This document shows, one piece after another, positions 44,955 to 56,382 of a stretch of DNA of 64,000 nt. Source of the DNA: Emiliania huxleyi CCMP1516 (lineage: Eukaryota > Haptophyta > Isochrysidales > Noelaerhabdaceae). Position 1 is the first letter of the stretch; each line of letters opens with the position of its first letter. A program made the translations under genes and the position numbers. The DNA is taken from NCBI RefSeq assembly GCF_000372725.1, contig NW_005200941.1:118046-182045 (forward strand), given 5' to 3'. Below the pieces are notes generated by a model, which saw only the letters and a list, made by a program, of their open reading frames with translations, searched no databases and was not told the DNA's origin.

Positions 44955-47574
44955 ATGTGTTTCATGAGTGCTTCGCTCATTGCCTCGCCAAGCGCTGCCT
45001 CGGTGCCTGGTGGTGGTGGCGCTGGGCATGCGGCGTTGGTGCCCGGTGCTGTGCACAGCGCTCTGCTCGCGCCCAGTGTATTGCCGAGCGCTGCGCCGGT
45101 GCCGAGAGCCCGCGTCATCATCCCGGCTGACGTTCGCATTCCCGTTCCCGCCGAGGCCGTTGCCGGCGGCCGCGTGTCCTTCCACTATGAGCAGCTCATC
45201 TACACCGCCGCGCTGCCGAGACTCGCCGCCGGTGGCTCCTGCCTGCTCCGCCTGACAGTTGCGCACTGGCGAGAGGCCAGCGCAGCAGCGGCCAGGCGCC
45301 GGCGCGAGGAGGCCGCCCGGCAGCGTGCGCAGGCGCAGGCGCAGCGCAAGGAGGCGCGCGTGCAGAGGGAGGTCCGAGCCGCGGTGGAGTCGCTCGTTTC
45401 GGCGGTCGAGGGCGACGAGAGGGAGGTGCGTGGCGTCGTGCAGGGCCTGGTGCTCTCTCTCGAGGTGCGGCCACAGCTGCTGAGCATCGGGCAGCCACAC
45501 TGCTCATTGACAGTCAGCAGCTACTCGTGCGGCCACCACTGCTCATTGACAGTCAGCAGCTACTCGTGCGGCCACCACTGCTGATTGTCAGTCATCAGCT
45601 ACTCGTGCAGCCACCACTGCTCAAGTCAATAGCTAATCGTGAGTCGTTGATCGCCGCTGTGGTGCTTTCGCTCAAGGCGGAGGAGCGGCGCCGGCGCGCT
45701 GCAGAGAGGCAGGAGGCGCAGCGGGCGCGCGAGGTTGGCGTGGTGGTGAGGAGGCTGGTGAGGACATGTCCGAGACACGTCCGTGACATGTCCGAGACAT
45801 GTCCACAGGTTGGCGTGGTGGTGAGGAAGCTGGTGAGGGAGGTCGAGGCGGGCGGCGACGCGGTCGAGCGAGAGGTTGCGAGGACGCTCGATCGGGTGGT
45901 CGGGCGGGTGCTCCGGCTCTGCGACCCGCGCTACGCCGGCCTCGACTCTCCCGAGTACGCCCACGCGCAGCTGGTGGCGCTGTATAAAAAGAAATGTGAC
46001 GGCCCGAGTTCTTTCTGAACAGGTATGCCCACGCGCAGCTGGAGGCGCTGGAGCGGTACCTGGTTGGGCTCGGCGCTGCGGCCGGCTTTGGTGGCCTAGA
46101 AACGGAATGCGTATTCTTGTCTTCCAACCAACGCTCGAGATGACACGGTTCCGCTGTATTTGACCGTCTTCAGCTGTATTCACTCTGTGTTTGTGTCCCT
46201 CGTTCTCACACAGCGCTCTGAACACACCGCACAACACCGTTCCCGCCCCGAGGTTGGTGTATTCAGCACGTAGGCTTGGTTGGCGGCTGGTCGATCCGCG
46301 TGGACGTGCGGCAGACGGGCGGCTCTGCGGGCGAGACAGACCTCTACTTCTTCGACGAGCGAGGGAAGAAGTTCCGCTCGCGCCTCGAGGTGGCGGCGCC
46401 ACATTTGCCGGCCGTGTGAGGCTGTGTGAACGGCGTCTCTTCACACCTCGAGAGCTGTGAGCAGGTGGCGCGTCACTTTGGCCTCGCCGCCGAGAAGCGC
46501 AAGCGGCGGGGCTCTGCCGAAGGCGAGTGGGCAGCAGGCGAAGCGACCTTCGCGCCGTCCGGACATGTCCACGACGTGTCCATGACATGTCCGAGACCAC
46601 GTCCGCAGGCGAAGCGGCTCTTTGGCCGTCGGCGGTTGCGGCGCCGGCAGCGTCGTGTGTGGTCTCGGCGGCTGCGTATGGGGCGTATGCGGCGGCGTGG
46701 ACGGCGGCGGCGGCGACGGCGGCAGCGGCGGGGGGGGGGAGGGCGGCGGGGACGGCGGCGGCGGGGACGGCGGCGGCGGGGACAGCTCCGGCAGCAGGCG
46801 GCGGGACAACGAGCTCTCACAAGGCCGTGGCCGCCGCCATCTTTGGCGCCGCTCCGCACTCCGCCGCTTGGCCGCCGGCTGGGCTGCCTCCAGGGCCGCC
46901 GCTGCCTCCAGGGCCGCCGCTGGGGCCGCCGCGAGGGCCGTCATCGCCATCACAGCCGCTGCCGCTGCCGCCGCCCAAGCCGATGACGCTGTCGACGCTT
47001 CCGCCGCCCCAGCCGGCCCCTCCTCTCTCCCCGCCGGCCCCTCCTCTGATCGGTGGTGCGGCTGCCAGCGTCTTCCCCTTCCCGGCGGGGGTGCAGGGCG
47101 GCGGCGGCGAGGCGCTCGTGCGGCGGAAGAAGAAGAAGAGGCGGTGCGGCGAGTGCGCGGCGTGCGCGGCGCCAAACTGCGGCGCAGTCCGATAGATGGA
47201 GCTCTGAGTCGGGTCTTTGCATTCCACGAGCGCTCAAAGGAGACTTCGTCCTCCGCTGGATTCGTAGCCCTTGTGTACTCACGCGGTGCCACGGCACGGG
47301 ACCGTGCTGATGCTGGCAAACCATCCCCCCCGCAGGCGCGTGTCGCTTCTGCCTCGACATGCCAAAGTTCGGAGGCGTCGGCAGTCTGCGCCAGCCTTGC
47401 CTGCAGCGCCGCTGCACGCCTCGCGTCACCACACACGCTCCCCCACTCCCCGGCCCGGCCGTACCGGCCTCTTTGCAAGCTGTGAGTGGCAGTGGCAGCG
47501 GTGGCGGCGACGGCGGCGACGGCGGCGGCGGCGCGTCTGCCGACACGGCGGCGGAGGTGGAGGTGGAGGCGGTT

Positions 47575-47615
<41 letters not shown>

Positions 47616-49197
47616 CGAGGAGGAGGACGAGGCGCAGTACGACGGGGCTGGCGGTGGGGAGGGGGAGGGGGAGGGGGAGGGGGAGGAGGAGGGGGAGGAG
47701 GAGGGGGAGGCGGGAGAGGAGGGGGAGGAGTGGGGAGAGGAGGAGGCGGCGGGGGGAGTGCTGAGCTGGGTGCAGTGCGACGGGTGCCAGAAGTGGCGCC
47801 TCCTCCCCTTCGGCGCTGCTGCCCCCGGCGACCAGGAGCGACACACTCACACCACTCACACCGCTCACACACACGCGCACCGGGCCTTGCACCATGAATG
47901 CCGTGGGGCTCCTGTCGTCTAGACGCGGAGTCGCAAGGGGCTAGCCTGGCCCTGGCCCTTGCCCCGCCACCTTGTGTGTGTGGTGGAGACATTGACCCTA
48001 CCTTACCCTACCTTTGCAGGAGCGCTGGCTGTGCCACATGAACCCCGACGCCACGCACGCGGCCTGCGGCGTCCCAGAGCAGGCGTGGGGCGGCGGCCGC
48101 GCGGTCCGCACGCCGATGCCCATTCGCGCCAGCGAGGCGAACGGCCAGGCCAGGCGCCGGCCTCGAAAGCGCAGGCGGCCGCAGGTCTCACCGCGCCGAG
48201 TGGCGGCGCCCCCGCCGCAGCTCGCTTCGCGGGCGGGCGTACCGCAGACGCTCGCCCGCCGCCCGCGGAAGCAGCGACCCCGACCCACGACACGGCCGCC
48301 GACGCCGCGCCCGGCGGCAAAGGTGGCGAGGGCGGCGCAGGCCGCCACGGCGGCGGCGGTGCCGACGCCACGCGCGCCGCTTGCCTCCACGGCCACCTCG
48401 GGCGCCAACCGCGTCGCCGGAGCTGGCGGGTTTGTGGCGGAGGACCACCCGGCCGCGGGATGCGACGAGGCCGTCGCCGCGCAGGCCGCGTCGCTGCTGC
48501 GCCGCCGCTTCCCCTCTTGCGTCGAGCTGATTGGCAAGCTGCTCGACTGTCGGCAGCCGCTGCCGCAGATCCAGTGCCACGCGGCAGGCGACCCCATAAC
48601 TCCCCATATCTCCCCACATCTCCCCACTTCTCTCCACATCTCCAGTGCCACGCGGCAGGCCGACTGCTGCCCGCGCCGCCGCACCGGCTGCTCGTGGTGC
48701 GCGAGGGCGGGCGCGTCGTCGCGGCGGCGCTGCTGCTGCACGTGGCCCCGCGCCGGCGGCAGTCCGACGACACGCGCTTCTCGCAGACGACGCTGTTTGC
48801 GGTGGACGAGTCGGAGGAGCGCCGCCGCATCGGCCGCCTGCGTCGCCGCGCACAGCCAGCTCTGCTCTGCATGAGTAAGGAGGACTGATGAGTCCATTTG
48901 GTAGGCCACTCTCTCGTCGCGTATAGCAAGCTCTGCTGCGCCCGCGCGCAGTCGCGCCGCCTGCTCATCATGAGCTCCGGCAACCGCTTCTGGAGGAACC
49001 CGCGCTTTGGGCTCGGCGACATCTCTGCCGCCGACCCGATGGTCGGTCGGCGGTTTGATCCGTGGACGCAGCCTTGCGCCTACCTTGGCTTCGATCTCGG
49101 AGGCGCTGCCGGCAGCAGCACCGACGCCGACGCGTACCTCCGCCCGTGCCGTCGCTCTTTGTCAGAGGTCCGCGCGCGGACGGCAAAGCGCGCATGA
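44955..49197 (+). CDS. Chromatin protein with MBD, CXXC and CW zinc fingers and a GNAT-like end (spliced)
   Basis: Exons in order. 44955-45464 has a PxxP-rich start, FHYEQLIYTAALPRLAA and an Arg/Gln/Ala helix. 45677-46090 is helical (REVEAGGDAVEREVARTLDR, SPE then YAHAQLEALERYL). 46269-46400 and 46472 on form a methyl-CpG-binding domain (GWSIRVDVRQTGG, DLYFFDERGKKFRSRLE then VARHFGLA). Ala/Pro-rich linkers follow, then a CXXC finger split by an intron (RRCGECAACAAPNCG, then ACRFCLDMPKFGG...QPCLQRRC). After an acidic Gly/Glu stretch comes a CW finger (LSWVQCDGCQKWRLLPFG, then ERWLCHMNPDATHAACGVPE) split by a family D intron. The C-terminal part (QAASLLRRRFPSCVELIGK, LLVVREGGRVVAAALLL, then SKLCCARAQSRRLLI and NRFWRNPRFGLGD) resembles the GNAT fold of plant PHD-GNAT proteins. 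Expected role: nuclear reader of CpG methylation and H3K4 methylation with possible acetyltransferase activity. Start and some exon ends are approximate. Confidence 0.75.
45465..45676 (+). repeat. Intron made of tandem 39-bp units with exon-edge duplication
   Basis: The unit cagctactcgtgcggccaccactgctcattgacagt repeats about three times (45483-45640). The intron begins gtgcgg after CTCGAG and ends ctcaag. The ends tggtgctctctctcgag and tggtgctttcgctcaag are diverged copies of each other. Confidence 0.65.
45956..46022 (+). repeat. Short intron with duplicated exon edge
   Basis: tacgcccacgcgcagctgg follows the donor and tatgcccacgcgcagctgg follows the acceptor (ctgaacag). The insert between holds tataaaaagaaatgtg. 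Splicing keeps a single YAHAQL. Confidence 0.65.
46098..46268 (+). repeat. Family C intron element (sense orientation)
   Basis: cctagaaacggaa, ccaaccaacgctcgagatga, ttccgctgtatttgaccg, cgctctgaacacaccgcaca, ttcccgccccgaggttgg, ending attcagcacgtag. The same blocks in the same order form introns at 5432-5600 and 30880-31020 on minus-strand genes. It lies directly before the MBD exon. Confidence 0.75.
47550..47760 (+). repeat. Coding microsatellites (GGC)n and (GGAGGG)n
   Basis: Trinucleotide gcg/ggc repeats and gggagg repeats encode poly-Ala and poly-Gly/Glu in the linker before the CW finger of the MBD gene. They are in frame and probably a flexible acidic linker. Confidence 0.7.
47880..48019 (+). 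repeat. Family D intron element (sense orientation)
   Basis: gggccttgcaccatgaatgc, gtggggctcctgtcgtctag, ggccctggcccttgccccgc, ending cctttgcag. It splits the CW finger. The flanks caggagcg are duplicated at both ends, and no GT lies at the expected donor, so the donor is GA or another non-canonical pair. Confidence 0.7.
48577..48657 (+). repeat. Family A intron with 18-bp duplicates
   Basis: ccccatatctccccacatctcccc units lie between exact copies of cagtgccacgcggcaggc (48571-48590 region and 48640-48657) in the GNAT-like part of the MBD gene. The repeats are pyrimidine-rich on the sense strand, as in most other family A introns. Confidence 0.65.
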
Positions 49198-49500
49198 ACT
49201 GCATGTTGTTTGAATGTCGTTCCCCGGTGCTTGTGCGCGGGGCACCCTCTCTTCTCTCTCTACGTGAGCCGTGTACGTTCGGTGGTACGTTGTCTAGTGC
49301 GGCCTTTTTGTCACTGGCGCGGACAGCTGCAGAATTATTCAGGATTTACACATCGCCACAGATGAGCACAGCACACCGCCGCTGACACTTGCGGTTGCGC
49401 CGCCGCGCTGCACGACCACCCGCGTCGGCTCGCAGAAGGTCTGCACACGCACGTCTGATCTCTTTGCACGCCCGCTGGCACCCCCTCCCCACCGGCTCTC

Positions 49501-51112
49501 TCACGCCGAGAGGACGGTCACGTGCGCCTCGACGTCGACGCCCGCCTCCGCCAGCATCGCGCGCGCGGCGGTGTTGAACCCGCCCGGGCCCGACACGACC
49601 ACGCGGCACGGCTGGGCCATCTGCGCCCACGCCTCCGCCACCAGCGGCGCGCTCAGCCGCGCGCGCACCACGCGCGCATTCGGGAGGCCCTGCAGCAAGC
49701 CCTCCGCCTCGGCGGCGTCCCCCGCAGGCGCGGTAGGGAAGGGCGCGGCCGCGGCGCCGCCGGCCGCCGCCGGCGTCAGCAGCAGCGTGCAGCTGCGGAC
49801 GCCGCGGACGACGGCGTTGACGGCGACGCGCTCATTGCCCGCGCCGCCCTCCTCGCTCTCGCGGCACCAGCCGGCGAGCTGCGGCAGCAGGAGCGCGTCG
49901 TCCTCGCGGCACGAGAGGACCACGTCGACGGGCACGTGCAGCTGGTCGCGCCGTGGCGACGAGATCCCTAGAGATCGTCCGAGATCGTCCGAGATCGGCC
50001 GAGAGCCGTCTCGAGATGAGGGGAGATATGGGGCGTCTCTCTCCGCAACATCTAGGGGAGAGATGCCAAGCTGCGCCGTCGGAGCGCGGTGCGCGAGGAT
50101 CTGCGGCAGCGCAACCGCGCCCGTGCCCGCGAGCAGCAGCAGCACGCTCGACGGCCGGAACGCGCGCCCCTCCGACACGAGCCCTGGGACTCGCAGCGTC
50201 CTCTCGGGCCGCGAGAGCCTAATCTCGCCAGACCTCGCGTGATCTCGGGCCGATCTCGGGGGTGCGGCGCGTCCTCTCAGGCCGCGAGAGCCAGACGCGC
50301 TGCGGCGACGCGGAGTGCAGCCACGAGGTGGCCGCCCCGTCCGCATAAACCTTGATGAGCATCTCGCAACGGCCCTGCTCCCACTCTTTCGCGCTGCTGA
50401 CGGGCGTGTAGTCCCGCTCCACCCACGGCAGAGGCCCCTCCGCGTTCGGCCCAACCTCGGCGAGCAGCGTGGTGTGCCATGTGACCGGCTCGGCCATGCG
50501 TCCGCGGCCGCGCGGGTGGGGTGTGCCTCGCTTGAGGTCGGAGGAGGAGAAGGCGAAGAGCGCGGAGTGCCTCGTCACGGGCGTCACGCTCTCTAGCGAC
50601 CATTGCGAGTAGTTTGCGATGGCCGACGGCATCGCCTGGCCCGCCCTGTCCGCACGCACGCCCTCCGGGAAGCCAGCCTTGCGGAGCAGCGTGGAGAGCT
50701 CAGAGCGGAGGGCCGGCTTGACAGCCGCCTGCTCCGCGAGGCCGTGGAGCGCAGTGTTCCACTTTGAGACCGAGATGGCGTGCTGCCTCGCCCGTGCCGC
50801 GCGCAGGCTCGCGAGCCGCTCCGAGGTGCCGGCGCCCTCGAGAGGAGGCCGCTTGCCGGTCGCTCGCTCGACGACCTTGGCGCTGGCGTCGAGGGTGCGA
50901 ATGCGCGTGAAGACGTTGTTCGGGTCGAGGCGCCGCGCGCCGCGCTCCAGGATGATGGCGTTCGGCGCCTCGTTGCAATAGCCGAGGCATCCCGACTGCC
51001 GGACTTTGCAGCGTCCGCCGACCTCGCTGACAAGCTCCTCGATCTCTGCGAGCACCGCCTCGGCGCCGCGTGCCCGGCACGTACCAGCGTGGCACACGTG
51101 GATCTCCGCCAT
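49501..51112 (-). CDS. Thioredoxin-like [2Fe-2S] ferredoxin fused to an FNR/cytochrome-b5-reductase-like domain
   Basis: The start at 51112 (MAEIHVCHAGTCRARGAEAV) opens a thioredoxin-like ferredoxin domain with cysteines CHAGTC and CLGYC in the usual 2+2 cluster spacing. A helical linker follows, then a flavin-reductase-type domain (ERDYTPVSSAKEWEQGRCEM, IKVYADGAATSWLHS, i.e. the RxYTxxS FAD motif and the region after it). Next comes an NAD-binding part (LLAGTGAVALPQILAHR, PVDVVLSCREDDALLLPQ, CRVVVSGPGGFNTAARAML) and a stop at 49501. Short introns interrupt it near 50280-50200 (exon-edge duplication cgtcctctcgggccgcgaga) and 50060-49965. It should move electrons between NAD(P)H, FAD and the cluster. 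The fusion order is unusual. The GxGxxP-like nucleotide motif is partly degenerate. Confidence 0.7.
50196..50282 (-). repeat. Intron with 24-bp exon duplicates
   Basis: cgtcctctcgggccgcgagagcc and a one-mismatch copy near 50270 flank an insert with gatctcg units. Splicing leaves a single VWLSRPER.. segment in the ferredoxin-reductase gene. Confidence 0.6.
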
Positions 51113-51378
51113 GGAAGGCGAGGGAGCAGCGACAGCGACCGAACGGCGACGAACTGCGTCTGAACTCGGCCGCCGACGTCCTGCCCAGCAAAAAGAATTC
51201 GCAACCGGGTCCGTCTCTACATACATACATACCACGACTGGCGCGCACTACTGGCACTAACACAGTACACCAAAAGAACTGCCCCGCTCCTCCGCGCGGC
51301 GCGATCAAACCTCACCAGAGACCGACTCGCGGCTTCGTGGCGTCGCCTTAAGTGGCAACGAGCGCATCCGCGTCGTCG

Positions 51379-54300
51379 CTAGACGGGGTAAGTCCGGCGG
51401 TGCCTGCCTTCTTCGTGTCCGATTCGACGGTCGCAGGGGCGTGTTCGTCGACCGTGCAGTCCTAGGGAACAACATGGGGTGTTGGAGGGGGAGGGGAGGG
51501 GCTGGAGGGGCAGGTATCCCCTCGCCTCTGCAGCCGCCTTCCTTTTCCGAAGCGTCTCGATCTCCTTGCGCAGCCCCTCGACGACGCTACGGGCCTCGGC
51601 GCTGATCTTCTCGTCGTCTCGAAGCAGCAGCTTCTCCTGCAGCTGTTGAATGCTGTTGTCTTCGGACCACAGCTTTCCACGCTCGTCGACGTAGCGAACG
51701 TCCGACGGGTTAAGGTCGCGGTCGCGGTCGCGGTCTTGGGGCGGCACACCGTCGGCTGCGTCGTCGAAGGTCTTGTACCGCGAACCGGGCTGGGCGAAAG
51801 TGCAGTCGAGTATCTCACGACAGATCCTTCCCAGCAGGACAGCCAACCAGGCGAGCCAGCTGCATGCGTCGCGGCTGGCGTTGGCAGCCGCTTTGAAGCT
51901 GCACAGCAGGAGAGCGCAGGCCTCCTTCAGCCGCTCGCGCAGCTCTGCCGGCGACAGGAGACGGAGCACTGTCGCCCCGCACACCGCTGGGAGACGGAGC
52001 AGGTTGAAGGGCGGCGGCGGCCACGCGTCGTCTTCAAAGAAGTAGCCCAGAGCAAGCTGCGCCTTGACAAAGCTGTTTTCGTTCTCGGCGTCGTCCCACA
52101 CGACGTCGAATGTCTTGGCCATGATTGCGATGAGCATGTTGAGCAGCAGCACCACCGACAGCACCACGTAGACGCTCATGATGAAGGGCGCGGCGACGCG
52201 GAAGTCGTACACCGTGCCAGCCTCGAGCGTCTCGGCGACCGCGCCCGCACACTCGATGCTTGAGCCCGGGTCGAGCGAGATCAGCAGCAGTCGGTACAGC
52301 GCGACGGGCAGCGACTGCGATAGGTCCTCCAAGGGCCCGCACTCCTCGCCCCCGTCCAGCGCTGTGCTACGGAAGAGGGTGTACAGCGCAGCGGCAAAGG
52401 CGGCGGCGCACCCAGCCATAAGGACTAGAAACTGGAGCGTGTCCTTTATCATCTTCCGCAGCATCACGACCTGCGGCCCCATGCCCAAGACGCTAAAGAC
52501 GCGCAGGAACCACGAGGTCCACATGAGGAGCAGCCCGAACGCAAGGGTCTGGTGGCCCCACGGGAGGGGGGGCATCAGCTTGGCGCTGATTGCAAGGCTG
52601 ACCGAGACCAGCTCCACCTGCTTAATGAAGTCGCCGCTGGAGAAGAAGGCAGAGACCTCCTGCTCGAGCAGGTGTGCAAACAGCCAGCCGAGCAGCAACA
52701 CCGAGGTCAGTCCTGACCACAAACCCTCCGTGACCTGCTCGAGGGCGGGCAGGACCCCCGACGCCCCCTGCGATACGAGAGTCGACACCCCTCCCCAGAT
52801 GTCGTCGACGGCGATGGCGAGCGTCGGCGTCGGCACGAGGGTCATCCATAGCGCGAGCAGCGCCCAGCTGATTGACGACAGGACGAACCGGAAGACTGGA
52901 ACATCCAGCAGGTAGAGCGAGTCGGTGTAGAGCTGCGCAGACGGGTTCCACTTGCGCTTGAAGTCCTCGCTGTGCGGCGTGCGGTGCGTGGATGCCAGTC
53001 TGAAACCGAGGTGAAGGCTCTGCAGCAGGACGGAGCGCAGGGGCGGCACGAGCGCCACGAATGGCAGCACCAGCAAGTTGAGCCCCACGGCCACAACAAG
53101 CAGCAGCGCGCGCGACAGCGGACGGCGAAGCTTTTGCTCGACGCCGTTGGGCGTGACGACGTAGCCAGAGACGACAGAGTGCGACAGCTCACCCATCCAG
53201 CGGCGCTCGATCGCGCTCTGCACAGTTGGGTCAGCCAGCAATGTCTTGCAAGGGACTCCGACGGCGCGGGCGAGGAAGTTTCGAGGCCGCCCCACCATCC
53301 CGGCCTGTCCACTCGTGCGCGGCACTGTCCTGGCGCGGCTTCCCTCGCTCTCGAGCAGGTGCATCTGCTGCAGGATCGACAGGCGGCTGAAAAGCAAGTT
53401 CCCATGGTTCTGTGCTCGCTCAGACGCCGCCGTGAGGTCGGCCGCCGCCGCAGGGCGAGTCCGTTTCTGCATCGCCGCCGCCGACGTCGCTCGGCTTGAA
53501 ACCTCGGCGACATAGCAGAGCGCCTCGCCGGCCGACACGCGAAACAAGGCCGGCAGCAGCTCAATGGCTGAGTTGAGCTTCCCAAGCAGCTGCTCAGCCG
53601 AGAGCTCGTCGTCGCGGAGGGCGAGGTCGATGGCCGTCGCGCCGTTGGCGGTTTGGATTATCGGCGAGGCGCCCCGCCGGAGCAGCACGCGCACGACCTC
53701 ACTGTGCCCATGCCTCGCCGCGACCTGCAGCGGCGTGAGCACGCTGCCGGGGGCAGGCACGTCCACCCGGTGCAGCATCGCCGGGGAGTCGCGGCCGCGG
53801 GGAGCGTCGCGGCCGCGGGGAGCGTCGCGGGGAGCGTCGTCGTGGCCGCGTGACGGCAGCCGGCGGGTGAGCTGGAACTCGACCAGCTCCTCGGGCAGCA
53901 GCCGCTCGTCGCGGATGAGCGAGTCGACGAGGGCAGCGTCTCCCATGGCGACGGCGTCGTGCAGCGCAAGCCAATTGCGATCGGCGGCATCTTGTGCCGC
54001 ACAGCGCTGCCCGTCCACGCCCTTGCCGGTGTGGTCGGGCTTGCGTGCCACCTCGACAGGCGCCTCGACGCCGACGCCCCTCAGGTACGCCGTTTCTTTC
54101 TCATCGAGGACGGATGCGGCCTTGGCGAGGCGCATGGCCTCGTCGTCCGCCACCTTGAGGTAAAAGTAGACGGCCTCGCCCTGTCCGCTGGGCGAGGAGG
54201 AGTAAGCGAACGCGCCAAACTTGATTGGGTGCTCGCCGGCCTCCTCCCCCGGGTTGAGCCAGAGGAAGGACTTTGCGCCAACCCCGAGGAGGAAGGAGAG

Positions 54301-55917
54301 CGTGACGTCCCGCCATTGCTCCCGGTCCCGGTGGACCTCGCGAGCGGCCGTAATCATGCGGTACGGCCCCGTGAACTCGACCGTGTGATGGTTTGAGTAG
54401 AGGTCGTTCGTCGGAAGGCTGACGTAGGTCACGCGCAGCACCTCGGCCCGGCTGCCGTCACAGTCGGCGTACACAAAGCCGCCCGACACCAGTAGTCCCT
54501 CGAACGGATCGCACTCACGGTCGCGCTGTTCACCCACCGCCTCGAACTTGCTGGCGTCGAGGACGCCGTACACAAATGCCTGGTGCGTCGCATGCTGCGG
54601 GATGTTGAAGCGTGCGCGTAGCTCCCATCCGACCGTAATGGGCGCAAAGCGCGCGCATCGGCATCGCACCCACTGCTGGCTATTCCCACCGTTGGAGGAT
54701 AACAGCGCGCGAACCCCGTCGCGCAGCTGGAGCGAGCTCAGCCGGAGGTCGATAGCGTAGACGCTGAAGATCTCGGCCTGCTAGAGGAACGGCGATAAGG
54801 AGAAAGTAGTGCGTTTCGCCGCTACTGCGCGTCCGTAGCTCCCTCTGGCTAGCCGTTGCTACGTCGTCGCCGCTACTATTCGCACCGTGTTGACGACGAT
54901 GTTGCGGGACATCTCGCTCCCCGAGGACCTGCCAATGAGCCGCAGCGTCTCGGGGTCGCTCCCGAGCGCCGGCACGGGCCGAAAGACAAACTTCAAGGAC
55001 AGGCCGCGCATCTGCCGCTCGATTTGTGGCACCTTGAGCATCTCGTCGGCGACGTGGTACACCCAGGCGCAGTGCGGCTGGTAGATTGGCACCTCAGGCG
55101 ATATGTCCACCCACCTCACGCCCGGGCTTTGGATCTCGCCCTTCCCGAGGTCGTCCAGGTGGTAATGTCGCACAGCTGTCTCGATCCACGCGTCGTCGGT
55201 GTTGCGGGCGTCGTCGACGTAGCCACGAAAGACCGGCTTGCCGCCTTTGTCGAGATTGACGTTGTCGACGCCCTTCTCGTGAAGCCCACGCTCCATCGCG
55301 TCGATGTCGCGCTCCCAGCCTCCGCCCGGCAAACCCCTCAGCCTCGCGCCCGGGACGGCCCACTCCTTGCCGTCTTTATGCAGCACCGCGAGCAGCTGGA
55401 GCCTGCGCTTGTCCGACCCCGGCTGGAAGCGGGTGATGATGGGATCGACCGCGTAGTTCGCCCCTGCGACTGTGGACGCGTCCCAGCCACCCGTCAGCCC
55501 GGTGCGGCCTCCAGGATTGAGGCCTGCTGCGAGGACCTGCTCCTCTTTGAGGCCCTTTCCAGGATTGAGATTGAGGCCTGCGCGACGACCTGCTGCGAGC
55601 TCAAAGCCGGAGTTGGCTGGAGCATAGCCAGGAAAGGGCTGTGCCCATGGGACGTGCTCGTCGTCGACGTGCGACCGACTCACTGCCGCCAGTGGGAAAC
55701 GCTCAGTCAAGTAATAGCGATCGCTCTCACGAGCCAGCCTGTGCGGTGCCGACGACTGCTGCTTCGGCAAGGGCTGAATGAAGCTGCTAGCGCGGTACAT
55801 GCTGGCACGGCGAGTCCTGTCTGAGATCTCGTCGATCCCGTCGTCATCCTTGTCGGGCGTGGCTGTGCGTCTGGCCGTGATCCAGCTTCTCCTCGGCGGC
55901 GGAAACGCCGGCCTCAT
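51379..55917 (-). CDS. Nudix (NUDT9-like) - ankyrin - TRP channel protein, TRPM2-like parts in reversed order
   Basis: Exon 1 (55917-54886) encodes a NUDT9-type Nudix domain at about residues 130-290: GRTGLTGGWDAST, NYAVDPIITRFQ, EWAVPGARLRGLPGGG, FRGYVDDARNTDDAWIETAV, VRWVDISPE. The Nudix box is degenerate (REFGEE-like core reads ERGLHEK), as in human TRPM2, so binding without hydrolysis is plausible. A predicted 108-nt intron (54885-54778, GTGCGA...TAGCAG, phase 0) joins it to a 1,132-codon exon. That exon has a beta-rich region, ankyrin repeats (about 607-735), a hydrophobic channel core (about 900-1255) with pore-like LPVALYRLLLISLD, the last helix and TRP-like box VVLLLNMLIAIMAKTFD, and a coiled coil (about 1385-1425). 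The total is 1,476 residues. It would be a calcium-permeable membrane channel gated by ADP-ribose or similar. The ORF before the intron has its own stop at 54859, so two genes remain possible. Confidence 0.75.
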
Positions 55918-56382
55918 TTGTCAGAGCCGAGGTGCTTCGCAAAGAGTCAATCGTGAGCACAATCGAGTTGGGTCGGGCGCGGCTCACGATTGCGCTTGAG
56001 ACGCGCCACAGGCCTTGGGTTTGATCCGCTCTCCTTTTCTTTTTATCGTATGCGTCCAGTAGTGTTCCCCGCCCTCGTTAGTGCCAGAGCGCGCCAATCC
56101 CGTGCTCTCCGCCAAGGTAGCGAGCGAGCGGCGACAGCGACCCGCCTGCGAGAGCGCGCACGCACACCGACGGCTCACCAAAGAGATTGGGAATCTGTCC
56201 TCCCTGCGCTAGCTTTTAGGGGACGCAGGACGGGTGTTTTGAAGAATTTCTTCTCGAGCGTGACTGCCTCATCCGAGCCGCGAGCAGGAGCCGCTGTTGA
56301 GCAGAGCCGCTGTTGAGCGCTGTTGAGCAGATCGCTGACGCCACCTCTGTGAAGGCCACCGACGCCCAAGGAGTAGTACGTG
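55918..56382. promoter_or_regulatory. Divergent intergenic region between channel and ADP-ribosyltransferase genes
   Basis: Only 465 bp separate the two starts. From about 56105 rightward it is the inverse duplicate of the region upstream of the giant NLR-like gene (43900-44165), so both paralogues keep the same proximal 5' region. A possible TATA-like tttttatcgta lies near 56040. gctgttgagc units repeat near 56290-56330. Shared regulation of the three genes is inference. Confidence 0.4.
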
